Below are positions 41,274 through 49,466 of a DNA stretch of 64,000 nucleotides, piece by piece. Every line of letters begins with the position of its first letter. The stretch's first letter is position 1. Under the pieces are notes generated by a model. That model saw only the letters and a program-made list of their open reading frames with translations, had not been told where the DNA came from and did not search any database. Source of the stretch: Flavobacterium sp. MDT1-60 (GTDB lineage: Bacteria > Bacteroidota > Bacteroidia > Flavobacteriales > Flavobacteriaceae); contig NZ_CP062159.1 in the NCBI RefSeq assembly GCF_014844035.1, positions 1,674,001-1,738,000 of the forward strand. Direction: 5' to 3'. The position numbers were made by a program, and so were the translations under genes.

Positions 41274-41344
41274 GCATTTTTATTATAAATTTGTCTTTTT
41301 TTAACCAACGTCTACAACGCCCTAGTTTATAGGGTTTTATTAAA

Positions 41345-41863
41345 ATGAAAAAAATCATCTTATTAGGATATATGGGTTGCGGAAAGTCAACAATTGCCCA
41401 AAATCTCTCAAAAATTATAAATATTCCGTTTTTAGATTTAGATAATTGCATCGAAAAAAGAGCCAATTTGTCTATAAATGAAATTTTTGAACAGCATGGG
41501 GAAATCTATTTTAGAAAATTAGAACACGAAATGTTTATTGAATTACTTCAATCTTCAGAAAATAACATTATCGGATTAGGTGGGGGAACTCCATGTTATG
41601 CTAATAATCATTTATTACTACAAAGAGATGATGTTACCTCTATTTATTTAAAAGCTTCTATAGATACTTTATATAATAGATTAGTCCACAATAAAAGTAA
41701 ACGCCCTTTAATTGCCAATATGAATGAAGAGGAAATGAAAGAATTTATCGCGAAGCATTTATTCGATCGCAGCTTTTATTACAACCATGCGCAACATAAA
41801 GTTGTGGTTGATGATAAAACGGTCGAAGAAACGGTTGAGGATATTGTTGCGTTATTAGCTTAA
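41345..41863 (+). CDS. aroK: Shikimate kinase AroK
   Basis: A 172-residue P-loop kinase: Walker A LLGYMGCGKSTIAQNL (residues 6-21), shikimate-binding FLDLDNCIEKRANLSINEIFEQHGEIYFRKLE, and GLGGGTPCY. The LID contains KRPLI. It phosphorylates shikimate in chorismate synthesis. Its 3' end overlaps the convergent phosphoribosyltransferase gene by 9 bp, which is unusual but harmless for function. Confidence 0.96.
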   Translation: MKKIILLGYMGCGKSTIAQNLSKIINIPFLDLDNCIEKRANLSINEIFEQHGEIYFRKLEHEMFIELLQSSENNIIGLGGGTPCYANNHLLLQRDDVTSIYLKASIDTLYNRLVHNKSKRPLIANMNEEEMKEFIAKHLFDRSFYYNHAQHKVVVDDKTVEETVEDIVALLA

Positions 41864-42355
41864 AAAGGCAGAATCACCCTCTTTGTCGTCAAAAACAACC
41901 TGAACATGCTCTAATAAAGAAGTTGAAAGTGAGATGCCTTTAAAATCGGCTTTTACCGGGTACTTTTTGTGATTTCTGTCTACAAGTACTGCTGTTTTGA
42001 ATTTTTTAAGCGGAACGTCTAAGAAATGACGAACAGCATAAATTAATGTTGTGCCTGAGTTTAAGACGTCGTCAACCAACACTAAACCTTTGTTTTGGTA
42101 TTCTTCTTTAGTCAAAGAAGTCTGAATTGGCGATTGCGGATTTTGTTTGTCGACCTTAACTTCGCAGGTCGAAACTTTAAGTGTTGAGATATTGCTCAAC
42201 GCCAAAGCAATTTTTTGGGCAAAAACAGAACCGTTAGAAGCGATTCCGGCAATCACAACTTCTTCTTCGTCGACAAAGGTCTCGTAAATTTGATAAGCGA
42301 TACGTTTTATTTTGTGTTCGATTTCCTGATTCGTTAAGATGATGTTTTTGCTCAT
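41855..42355 (-). CDS. PyrR/purine-type phosphoribosyltransferase family protein
   Basis: A 166-residue type I PRTase. The PRPP-binding motif is GLVLVDDVLNSGTTLIYAV, with flexible-loop and pyrophosphate sites at IAGIASNGSVFAQK and VDRNHKKYPVKADFKGISLST. Length and motifs are closest to PyrR (uracil PRTase/regulator) and hypoxanthine-type enzymes. The base used cannot be read from the sequence. It lies 198 bp after the hslR gene, across a repeat. Confidence 0.85.
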   Translation of the reverse strand: MSKNIILTNQEIEHKIKRIAYQIYETFVDEEEVVIAGIASNGSVFAQKIALALSNISTLKVSTCEVKVDKQNPQSPIQTSLTKEEYQNKGLVLVDDVLNSGTTLIYAVRHFLDVPLKKFKTAVLVDRNHKKYPVKADFKGISLSTSLLEHVQVVFDDKEGDSAFLS

Positions 42356-42385
42356 GATTTATTTTTTTGCTAAAGTACAAATTTT

Positions 42386-42553
42386 AAATTCCAATAAAAA
42401 AAATCCAAATTCCAATTTGAAAAGGGAAATTTTAATTTTTTAAATTCCAAATTCCAATGTTGAGGTTTAGATTTTGGATTTTTGAATTTATTTTTAAGGT
42501 TAAAAATTATTTATGCATTTAGTTTTGGAATTTGGGATTTAAAAAATTGAAAT
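42386..42553. repeat. Dispersed AATTCCAA-type intergenic repeat
   Basis: The left block 42386-42418 is identical over 33 bases to the block near 7697-7729. Further direct words TAAATTCCAAATTCCAA (42440-42456) and the inverted word TTTTGGAATTTGGGATTT (42523-42540) follow. It lies between hslR and the PRTase gene and has no ORF. Confidence 0.75.
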
Positions 42554-42943
42554 TTATTCCGTCTCCTCCTCATCTATAATGTCATTCCCATATTCATCAA
42601 TATCTCTACGATCTTTTTTAGTTGGTCTTCCTGTGCCTGTTTTTCTATAATGTTCTTTTGATAGTTTTAATAGTTCTAAATGTGCATAAGCTTCAGCTGG
42701 AGTTTCGTTTTTGCGATATATATCAACCAGTTTTGCTCCCACACGACTTTCAGGAATGTCAAGTACGGTGATGATTTGTGTAATCTGATCTTTTCTAAAG
42801 GTAATTCTGTCTGATGGAAAAACTTCTTTTGATGGCTTGGCAACCTGCCCATTTACAGTAATATGGTTCTTTTTGCATGCTTCAGTTACCATGTTTCGGG
42901 TCTTATAATAACGCACGCACCATAAGTATTTATCTATTCTCAT
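42554..42943 (-). CDS. hslR: RNA-binding S4 domain protein (Hsp15-like)
   Basis: A 129-residue protein. The S4 domain (MRIDKYLWCVRYYKTRNMVTEACKKNHITVNGQVAKPSKEV) fits the Hsp15/HslR group, which binds stalled 50S-nascent-chain complexes and helps recycle them. A basic and acidic C-terminal tail follows (RKTGTGRPTKKDRRDIDEY). The ATG at 42943 is chosen because it starts the S4 domain; an upstream start would add 15 residues. Confidence 0.9.
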   Translation of the reverse strand: MRIDKYLWCVRYYKTRNMVTEACKKNHITVNGQVAKPSKEVFPSDRITFRKDQITQIITVLDIPESRVGAKLVDIYRKNETPAEAYAHLELLKLSKEHYRKTGTGRPTKKDRRDIDEYGNDIIDEEETE

Positions 42944-43022
42944 AATTTTTCTAAAATCAAAGTTAAATTCTTTACAAAAATAAATCAATATTGTATCTTG
43001 CGCACCTAAAAAATTAACAATA

Positions 43023-44141
43023 ATGAATAAATTTAAATATTATTTTATTTTATTGCTTGCCGGCATTTCTTTGGTTTCTTGTAGTAAAAAGGATGACGAT
43101 GATCCGGTAGTGGTTCCTGTAAATGATTATACCGTACAATATAAAGCAGACAATGATTCTATTATAAAATATTTAAAGACTAATTATATTCAGGAAGTTA
43201 CAGCTGATTTTGATGTTAAAATTGCTAAAATTCCTGCGGGTGGAACACAAATCTCTATTTGGGATCAAACAACTTATCCTTTAGAAACCAGAGATGTTTT
43301 TAATGATAATATTACTTATAAAGTATATTATTTAACTTTAAGAAAAGGGACTGGACAGGCACCAATGAATACTGATAGAATTTATGCAACATATACAGGA
43401 ACTTTGTTAAATGGAACTGTCTTTGATAGTTCATATAACATTCCGGGAATTTGGGATTTAGATGGTCAGGGGAGTAGAGGAGTTTTTGTTGATGGTTGGA
43501 AAGAAATTTTTCCAAAATTTAATATAGGGACTTCTAATCCGATAGGTAGTGATGGGGTTCAGACTTATGATAACTTTGGAGCGGGTGTAATGTTTTTGCC
43601 TTCAGGGCTTGCATATTATGCTTCAGCTACAGCAGCAATTCCAGCATATTCTCCTTTGGTATTTAGTTTTAAATTGTATGATCTTACGAGAACAGATCAT
43701 GATCTTGATGGTGTATATGATTATCAGGAAGATATTAATCATGATGGTTATGTTTATGATTTTAGTGATAAAGTGGCGTATCCGAGCCCTCCGGCTAGTT
43801 TAGTCGACGATACAGATGGAGATGGTAATGCTGATTTTATCGATCCCGATGATGATGGAGATGGTTATACTACAAGGTTTGAAATTACTAAACCAACTGG
43901 TGCTACCTACTCAGGATTAAGTAAATATTACCCTTACGATCCTATTTTAGATAATCCTAAGACACCAAATACAGATGAATCTGAAATTTGGGGTATTCCA
44001 AGAAGACCAACAGGAGCGCTTACAGATCCTACTAAACCAGAATCTATCACGAATCCAAAAGCATTTGTAAAAGAGGATTACACTGACCTCCCGCGATTAA
44101 GAATACATTTAGATAAAACTTATCCTTTTCAAAAGAATTAA
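43023..44141 (+). CDS. FKBP-type peptidyl-prolyl isomerase lipoprotein with calcium-type repeats
   Basis: A 372-residue lipoprotein (lipobox AGISLVSCSKKDDDD). Residues 95-215 are an FKBP-like domain (DRIYATYTGTLLNGTVFDSS, GWKEIFPKFNIGT, FLPSGLAYYA, LVFSFKLYDL). Residues 220-290 carry thrombospondin type 3-like acidic repeats (DHDLDGVYDYQEDINHDG, DTDGDGNADFIDPDDDGDG), which usually bind Ca2+. The acid-rich run after Cys fits surface export. It probably folds or holds envelope proteins. A strong terminator follows. Related lipoproteins (GldI) aid gliding, but this one is not clearly GldI. Confidence 0.85.
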   Translation: MNKFKYYFILLLAGISLVSCSKKDDDDPVVVPVNDYTVQYKADNDSIIKYLKTNYIQEVTADFDVKIAKIPAGGTQISIWDQTTYPLETRDVFNDNITYKVYYLTLRKGTGQAPMNTDRIYATYTGTLLNGTVFDSSYNIPGIWDLDGQGSRGVFVDGWKEIFPKFNIGTSNPIGSDGVQTYDNFGAGVMFLPSGLAYYASATAAIPAYSPLVFSFKLYDLTRTDHDLDGVYDYQEDINHDGYVYDFSDKVAYPSPPASLVDDTDGDGNADFIDPDDDGDGYTTRFEITKPTGATYSGLSKYYPYDPILDNPKTPNTDESEIWGIPRRPTGALTDPTKPESITNPKAFVKEDYTDLPRLRIHLDKTYPFQKN

Positions 44142-44161
44142 ATTTTAAATCAGATAAAAGT

Positions 44162-44192
44162 AAAAACCCCGAAAGTGATTTCGGGGTTTTTA
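44162..44192 (+). terminator. Rho-independent terminator
   Basis: TAAAAACCCCGAAA / TTTCGGGGTTTTTA pairs nearly perfectly with a GTGA loop and T run after the FKBP gene. Confidence 0.92.
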
Positions 44193-44358
44193 CTTTTTAT
44201 TATTATGTGAAAAGATTTTATAATTTTCTGCAGATAAATTGTTGATTGTTAATTAGTTGTTTTTATTTATAAGAAAAGATTGTTTTTTATGGTTTTACGT
44301 AAGTTATTTACGAATATTTACTATATTTTTGTAGGAATAATAATTAAATATAATAGAT

Positions 44359-45312
44359 ATGAAAAAATTAATTGTATTATTTTTGGCTGTTACTATTTGG
44401 TCTTGTAGTAATGAGGAGCAGGTAAATACAGATGTCCCTACTGCAGCAGTGACTTCGGAATCAGTTTTGGAAGGTAAAGTATTATCTTTTAAAAATGAAG
44501 AGTCTTTTGTGAAGGAATATTCAAGTTTGGCTGCATTGCAGAGTGAGGAGCTTAAAAAATGGGTATCTTCAAAAGGTTTAGTTTCGTTGCTAAATGTACC
44601 TACTGAGTCAGTAGAGATGGAAGGGGATGTTATTCCTGAATCAAAGGTTATTTATTCCGATGCTTTAAAATCAGTTTTAAATTCTGAATCAAAAGTTAAA
44701 ATAGCTGGAAAAGTACTATGGTTAAACGAGCGTAATTTTTATTTGCTATCTGAAAATGAAATAAACAAAAGTTCGGAAGAGCTTTTAAATGAAAAAGATA
44801 AATTGCAAGTATACGGACAGTTACTAAGTATTTCGAAATCTGAGAAAAGTTTAACTAGTAGAAGTGTTCTTCCTAATGAAAATAGAATAAAAACATTTTC
44901 TAGTGAAGAAATGAATGTTTCAGGAAGTAGGCTTAGACATGTTGTAGACTTGTATAATGAGACTATTGTATTAAACGATGCTATTCAAACAAGTAAGATG
45001 TTCTTAAGGTCAACATTGCAATATAGATCGTGTTCAACGTTTAGATGTACTTGGAAAGAAGCTTTTAATTTAAGAAATGTAATCAGTAATTTTTGTGAAT
45101 GCACATCTGGAGGGTGGTCACTAATATCAAATATTAGTACAATTAATGGAGTGACAGGCACTCAGACTTACTTGATATCAAGCTGGAGATTATTGCCAGC
45201 ACCTGCACATCCGGATATTTTATATACCAATTTTATTATATCTGGTCCGATAACTTGTAGTATTGTTGGTGCATCTGTACCGGGAGTCTCTATTGATTTA
45301 TCGTGGTATTAG
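44359..45312 (+). CDS. Lipoprotein of unknown function
   Basis: A 317-residue lipoprotein (lipobox AVTIWSCSNEEQ). The N-terminal half is acidic and helical (SFVKEYSSLAALQSEELKKWVSSKGLVSLL). The second half is beta-rich and has clustered cysteines (YRSCSTFRCTWKEAF and NFCECTSGGWSL), then ends LSWY. No family is recognised. It has its own promoter-like TATTTTTG (44324-44331) and its own terminator, so it is a single-gene unit and probably a surface or periplasmic protein. Confidence 0.65.
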   Translation: MKKLIVLFLAVTIWSCSNEEQVNTDVPTAAVTSESVLEGKVLSFKNEESFVKEYSSLAALQSEELKKWVSSKGLVSLLNVPTESVEMEGDVIPESKVIYSDALKSVLNSESKVKIAGKVLWLNERNFYLLSENEINKSSEELLNEKDKLQVYGQLLSISKSEKSLTSRSVLPNENRIKTFSSEEMNVSGSRLRHVVDLYNETIVLNDAIQTSKMFLRSTLQYRSCSTFRCTWKEAFNLRNVISNFCECTSGGWSLISNISTINGVTGTQTYLISSWRLLPAPAHPDILYTNFIISGPITCSIVGASVPGVSIDLSWY

Positions 45313-45335
45313 GGTTTAATAAAAAAGATAAAAGC

Positions 45336-45369
45336 AAAAACCTCGAAAATCACTTTTCGAGGTTTTTTT
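45336..45369. terminator. Bidirectional terminator
   Basis: AAAAACCTCGAAAA / TTTTCGAGGTTTTT with a TCAC loop lies between the convergent lipoprotein and transketolase genes. Confidence 0.92.
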
Positions 45370-45392
45370 ATAAAGTAAGAAAAGTAAAAAAA

Positions 45393-46346
45393 TTATTTTC
45401 TTTTGATAACTCTTTCTACAGCTTCAACAATCGCCTGATTGTTTAGTTTGTATTTTTCCATTAATTGCTCTGGAGTTCCAGATTCACCAAAACTATCGTT
45501 TACCGCTACAAATTCCTGTGGAGTTGGATTGTTTAAAGCTAATACTCTTGAAATGCTTTCTCCAAGACCACCAAGAATATTGTGCTCTTCTGCAGTTACC
45601 ACACATTTAGTTTTGGCTAATGATTTAAGAATTGCTTCTTCATCAAGTGGCTTAATAGTATGGATGTTGATTACTTCAGCAGAGATTCCTTTTGCTTCAA
45701 GTGCTTCAGCAGCAATAAGCGCTTCCCAAACTAAGTGTCCTGTTGCTACGATTGTAACGTCAGTTCCTTCGTTTAATAAAATTGCCTTTCCAATTACGAA
45801 AGGTTCGTCAGCAGGAGTGAAGTTAGCTACAACCGGACGACCGAAACGTAAATAAGCCGGACCATGGTGATCTGCTAATGCTAAAGTTGCTGCCTTAGTC
45901 TGGTTGTAATCGCAAGTATTGATTACAGTCATTCCCGGTAACATTTTCATTAGACCAATATCTTCTAAAATTTGGTGAGTTGCTCCGTCTTCACCTAGTG
46001 TTAAACCAGCATGAGAAGCACAAATTTTTACGTTTTTATCAGAGTAAGCAACTGACTGACGAATTTGATCGTAAACTCTTCCTGTAGAGAAGTTAGCGAA
46101 AGTTCCTGTAAAAGGAATTTTTCCACCAATTGTTAAACCTGCAGCAATACCAATCATATTAGCTTCTGCAATTCCGATTTGGAAAAAACGCTCCGGGTGA
46201 TTTTTTTTGAAATCATCAAATTTTAATGATCCAATTAAATCTGCGCATAATGCAACCACGTTTTCGTTTTTTTGACCTAGTTCAGTCATTCCCGCTCCAA
46301 AACCTGAACGAGTATCTTTACTTCCTGTATTTGTATATTTTTTCAT
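45393..46346 (-). CDS. tkt (C): Transketolase, C-terminal subunit
   Basis: A 317-residue pyrimidine-binding and C-terminal half of transketolase. It begins GFGAGMTELGQKNENVVALCADLIGS and has FQIGIAEANMIGIAAGLTIGGKIPFTGTF and HAGLTLGEDGATHQ. It pairs with the TPP-phosphate-binding half encoded just upstream (46422-47273). Together they move two-carbon units between sugar phosphates in the non-oxidative pentose phosphate pathway. Splitting transketolase into two genes is usual in Bacteroidota and other groups. Confidence 0.95.
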   Translation of the reverse strand: MKKYTNTGSKDTRSGFGAGMTELGQKNENVVALCADLIGSLKFDDFKKNHPERFFQIGIAEANMIGIAAGLTIGGKIPFTGTFANFSTGRVYDQIRQSVAYSDKNVKICASHAGLTLGEDGATHQILEDIGLMKMLPGMTVINTCDYNQTKAATLALADHHGPAYLRFGRPVVANFTPADEPFVIGKAILLNEGTDVTIVATGHLVWEALIAAEALEAKGISAEVINIHTIKPLDEEAILKSLAKTKCVVTAEEHNILGGLGESISRVLALNNPTPQEFVAVNDSFGESGTPEQLMEKYKLNNQAIVEAVERVIKRK

Positions 46347-46359
46347 TTTTGTCTTTTTG

Positions 46360-46421
46360 CTGTACGCAATAGGCTGTAGGCAATAGGCATAAAGCTTACT
46401 GCTTAAAGCTTATAGCTTTTT
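46360..46421. repeat. Short-word repeats between the transketolase halves
   Basis: Words GCAATAGGCTGTAGGCAATAGG, then AAAGCTTACTGCTTAAAGCTTATAGCTT, recur in direct order. No ORF or clear terminator is present, so the two genes are still probably co-transcribed. Confidence 0.5.
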
Positions 46422-47273
46422 TTAGTAATCGATTTGATCTGCAGAATAGTTTTGAGCCAAAGCACTTGCCAACTGATCGTTGTTTGGTGCTTTACCATGC
46501 CATGCATGTGTATGCATCATAAAGTCTACTCCGTTACCCATTTCAGTATATAACAAGATACAAACTGGTTTTCCTTTTCCGGTTCTTGATTTAGCATCTG
46601 TTAAACCTGCAAGGATAGCGTCAATGTTGTTTCCTTCTTTAATTTCAAGAACGTCCCAGTCAAAAGCTTCGAATTTAGCGCGAATACTTCCCATTGGTAA
46701 AACTTCGTCAGTTGTTCCGTCAATTTGTTTTCCGTTAACGTCTATAGTTGCAATAAGGTTGTCTACTTTTTTAGCAGAAGCATACATAATCGCTTCCCAG
46801 TTTTGACCTTCTTGTAATTCACCATCTCCGTGTAAAGTATAGATCAAATGATTGTCTCCATTTAATTTTTTTGCCTGAGCTGCTCCAAGAGCTACAGATA
46901 AACCTTGTCCTAATGATCCAGAAGCTATACGCACTCCAGGTAACCCTTCGTGAGTTGTTGGGTGTCCTTGTAAACGAGAATTTAATAATCGGAAAGTTGC
47001 AAGTTCTGAAACAGGGAAATAACCGCTACGTGCTAAAACGCTGTAAAATACTGGAGAAATATGACCATTTGAAAGGAAAAAGATGTCTTCTCCAATTCCG
47101 TCCATATCAAAACCTTCTTTGCGCTCCATAATATTTTGGTATAAGGTTACCAAAAATTCAGTACAACCTAGTGAACCACCTGGGTGTCCTGAGTTGACAG
47201 CATGTACCATTCGAAGAATATCTCTTCTTACTTGGATAGTTAAATCGCTTAATTGTTGTGTGTTAGGCTTCAT
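46422..47273 (-). CDS. tkt (N): Transketolase, N-terminal subunit
   Basis: A 283-residue TPP-binding half. HAVNSGHPGGSLGCTEFLVTLY, the core GDGELQEGQNWEAIMYASAKKVDNLIATIDVN (Mg/TPP site) and MGNGVDFMMHTHAWHGKAP are diagnostic. It works with the C-terminal subunit encoded 75 bp downstream. The start is supported by the conserved early helix. Confidence 0.95.
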   Translation of the reverse strand: MKPNTQQLSDLTIQVRRDILRMVHAVNSGHPGGSLGCTEFLVTLYQNIMERKEGFDMDGIGEDIFFLSNGHISPVFYSVLARSGYFPVSELATFRLLNSRLQGHPTTHEGLPGVRIASGSLGQGLSVALGAAQAKKLNGDNHLIYTLHGDGELQEGQNWEAIMYASAKKVDNLIATIDVNGKQIDGTTDEVLPMGSIRAKFEAFDWDVLEIKEGNNIDAILAGLTDAKSRTGKGKPVCILLYTEMGNGVDFMMHTHAWHGKAPNNDQLASALAQNYSADQIDY

Positions 47274-47428
47274 TTTATATGTAAAAGTTAAACTGGAGCA
47301 AAAGTAATTTTTATTTTGCGGGGAGACAAATGATTTTTTGCTTTAGTTTGCCGTAATTGTTAAATTCTGGCTCTTTTTTTATTGATGTAGAAAAAAACGC
47401 TGAAGTCTTATAGACATACAAAAAAAAA

Positions 47429-47489
47429 TGCCACAGATCAAAGGATTAAATTGATTTAAAAAATCTTTGTTAATCCATTAACTGTGGCA
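47429..47489. repeat. Inverted repeat with CCACAG arms
   Basis: Nested arms TGCCACAG (47429-47436) / CTGTGGCA (47482-47489) and GGATTAA (47443-47449) / TTAATCC (47470-47476) form a long hairpin. It shares arm words with 30101-30165 and lies upstream of the transketolase genes. Confidence 0.75.
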
Positions 47490-47552
47490 AAAAATAATTT
47501 GAAAAATGGTTCAAATTAAGAGTAAAGGGGATCGGATTTAAATATGTAAAAT

Positions 47553-47849
47553 TTAATCGTTGCCTTTGCTGTAAAAATTATTTTCTTCATCTTCTGAACC
47601 AATTTCTTCTTGTTCATCATCAAGTTCTGAACCTGGAATATCTAAGTCATTTCCAATTTTATCGCTGTTTTGTTTCCATTCATGATTGTCTGGATTGATA
47701 GCTCTTTCGCCGGAAATATCTTCGGGATCAATGTCTTCTAATTTATCTTCCTGATTGTAAATGTCTTCATTTGCCGGATAATCTAAGTTTTCCAGATTTC
47801 TTTCGATTTGATCTTCTTTGATTGGATTGCTATCTTCTGAATTTATCAT
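47553..47849 (-). CDS. Small acidic protein of unknown function
   Basis: A 98-residue, strongly acidic protein without a signal peptide, membrane helix or cysteine. The C-terminal part (DKIGNDLDIPGSELDDEQEEIGSEDEENN) looks like a conserved flavobacterial motif (LDIPGSELDDEQE) in an otherwise disordered chain. No function is known. It has its own upstream region and stands alone between the transketolase genes and tgt. Confidence 0.65.
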   Translation of the reverse strand: MINSEDSNPIKEDQIERNLENLDYPANEDIYNQEDKLEDIDPEDISGERAINPDNHEWKQNSDKIGNDLDIPGSELDDEQEEIGSEDEENNFYSKGND

Positions 47850-47990
47850 GATTTCTATATTTAAATGAATATTTATTTCGTTTTTCTATTTCATTAAAAT
47901 TAAGAAATCAATGTGTTGTGATGTTATACTTTACTATTGTAGATGTTGTAACTTTTACATTTGGTTATTTCTTGAAAAAGGTCAGTTTTT
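47850..47990. other. Intergenic region, nothing recognised
   Basis: AT-rich, 141 bp, upstream of the small acidic gene; it should hold that gene's promoter. No repeat or hairpin was found. Confidence 0.5.
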
Positions 47991-47991
47991 T

Positions 47992-48095
47992 GCGTTAGGG
48001 ATAGGAGCGATATCTCCCGATTTAGAAAAACAAGGCTTTTTAGCAGTAGTTTTTGTTAATCGGGAATAAAGCGGATAGCCCGACCGTAGGGAACG
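47992..48095. repeat. Dispersed element, second member: conserved boxes around a different hairpin
   Basis: AGGAGCGATATC (48003-48014) and ATAAAGCGGATAGCCCGA (48066-48083) match the flanks of the element at 36240-36325 (AGGAACGACATC and ATACAGTGGATGGCTGGA). The middle differs and forms its own hairpin, TCCCGATT/AATCGGGA (48014-48021 and 48058-48065). No ORF is present. Confidence 0.82.
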
Positions 48096-48251
48096 CCCAA
48101 ATGAAATAAAAGTTTCAGGTTTTCTTTGTTTGCTTCGCCAGTTCGGCAAAGCCTCGTGTCAAGTTTCAAGTTGATCATTATCTAATTGCCAAATTATCTA
48201 ATTAAATTTCCCTGAAATTAGCTTATCTTTGCCGACTGAAAAAAGAAACAG

Positions 48252-49382
48252 ATGAAGTTTGATTTATTACAAAAAGATTCGCAATCGAAAGCGAGAGCGG
48301 GAAGTATTACTACAGATCATGGCGTAATTGAAACGCCTATTTTTATGCCTGTTGGTACAGTGGCTTCGGTAAAAGGAGTGCATCAGCGTGAATTGAAAGA
48401 AGATATTAATCCAGATATTATTCTTGGGAATACATACCACTTATATTTACGCCCGCAGACTGAAATTCTTGAAAAAGCCGGCGGATTGCATAAATTCATG
48501 AACTGGGATCGTAATATTTTGACTGATTCTGGAGGATATCAGGTATATTCTCTTTCGAATAATAGAAAAATCAAGGAAGAAGGAGTTAAGTTTAAATCGC
48601 ATATTGACGGTTCATACCACTTTTTTACTCCGGAAAATGTAATGGAAATTCAGCGTACTATTGGTGCTGATATTATAATGGCTTTTGATGAGTGTACGCC
48701 ATACCCTTGTGATTACAGATATGCGCAGCGTTCAATGCATATGACACACCGTTGGTTAGATCGTTGTATCAATCATTTAGATAAGGTTCCTTATAAATAT
48801 GGTTACGAACAAACGTTTTTTCCGATTGTTCAGGGAAGTACTTATAAAGATTTGCGTCGTCAGTCGGCAGAATATATTGCGAATTCGGGTCAACAAGGAA
48901 ATGCTATTGGTGGATTATCAGTAGGAGAGCCTGCGGAAGAAATGTACGCAATGACCGAAGTAGTTTGCGAAATTTTGCCAGAAGATAAGCCTCGTTATTT
49001 GATGGGAGTTGGAACTCCAATTAATATTTTGGAAAATATTGCGTTAGGAATTGATATGTTCGACTGTGTTATGCCAACGCGTAACGCCAGAAACGGAATG
49101 TTGTTTACAGCAAACGGAACCATCAATATCAAAAATAAAAAATGGGAAGCTGATTTTTCTCCAATTGATGAAATGGGACATACTTTTGTAGATACTGAAT
49201 ATACAAAAGCTTATTTACGTCACTTATTTGCTGCCAACGAATATTTAGGGAAACAAATTGCAACGATTCATAATCTTGGTTTTTATATGTGGTTGGTTCG
49301 TGAAGCCAGAAAACATATCTTAGCAGGAGATTTTAGACCATGGAAAGAAATGATGGTTAAAAATATGAGCCAAAGACTATAA
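48252..49382 (+). CDS. tgt: Queuine tRNA-guanine transglycosylase Tgt
   Basis: A 376-residue Tgt. It has TPIFMPVGTVASVKGV, catalytic Asp regions LTDSGGYQVYSL and GLSVGEPAEEMYAMT, and the nucleophile segment GIDMFDCVMPTRNARNG. The usual Zn ligands near the C terminus (CxCxxC and H) look replaced by VDTEYTKAYLRHLF. It swaps guanine 34 for preQ1 in tRNAs with a GUN anticodon. A -7-like TATCTTTG lies at 48224-48231. Confidence 0.94.
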   Translation: MKFDLLQKDSQSKARAGSITTDHGVIETPIFMPVGTVASVKGVHQRELKEDINPDIILGNTYHLYLRPQTEILEKAGGLHKFMNWDRNILTDSGGYQVYSLSNNRKIKEEGVKFKSHIDGSYHFFTPENVMEIQRTIGADIIMAFDECTPYPCDYRYAQRSMHMTHRWLDRCINHLDKVPYKYGYEQTFFPIVQGSTYKDLRRQSAEYIANSGQQGNAIGGLSVGEPAEEMYAMTEVVCEILPEDKPRYLMGVGTPINILENIALGIDMFDCVMPTRNARNGMLFTANGTINIKNKKWEADFSPIDEMGHTFVDTEYTKAYLRHLFAANEYLGKQIATIHNLGFYMWLVREARKHILAGDFRPWKEMMVKNMSQRL

Positions 49383-49392
49383 AAAGTTTCAA

Positions 49393-49448
49393 GTTTCAGG
49401 TTTCGAGTTTCAAGTTCCGTAGAGAACCTGAAACTTGAAACCTGAAAC
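49393..49448. repeat. Long imperfect hairpin between tgt and the lptF/G gene
   Basis: 25-base arms (49393-49417 and 49424-49448) pair with two mismatches around a 6-base loop and are built of GTTTCAAG-type words. It may end tgt transcripts or be an old repeat. Confidence 0.75.
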
Positions 49449-49466
49449 AAAAAAAACAAAAAATCT

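Noticed and set aside
45439..45855. 138-residue ORF on the plus strand
   Set aside because: It lies entirely antisense to the transketolase C-terminal gene and has no recognisable motif.
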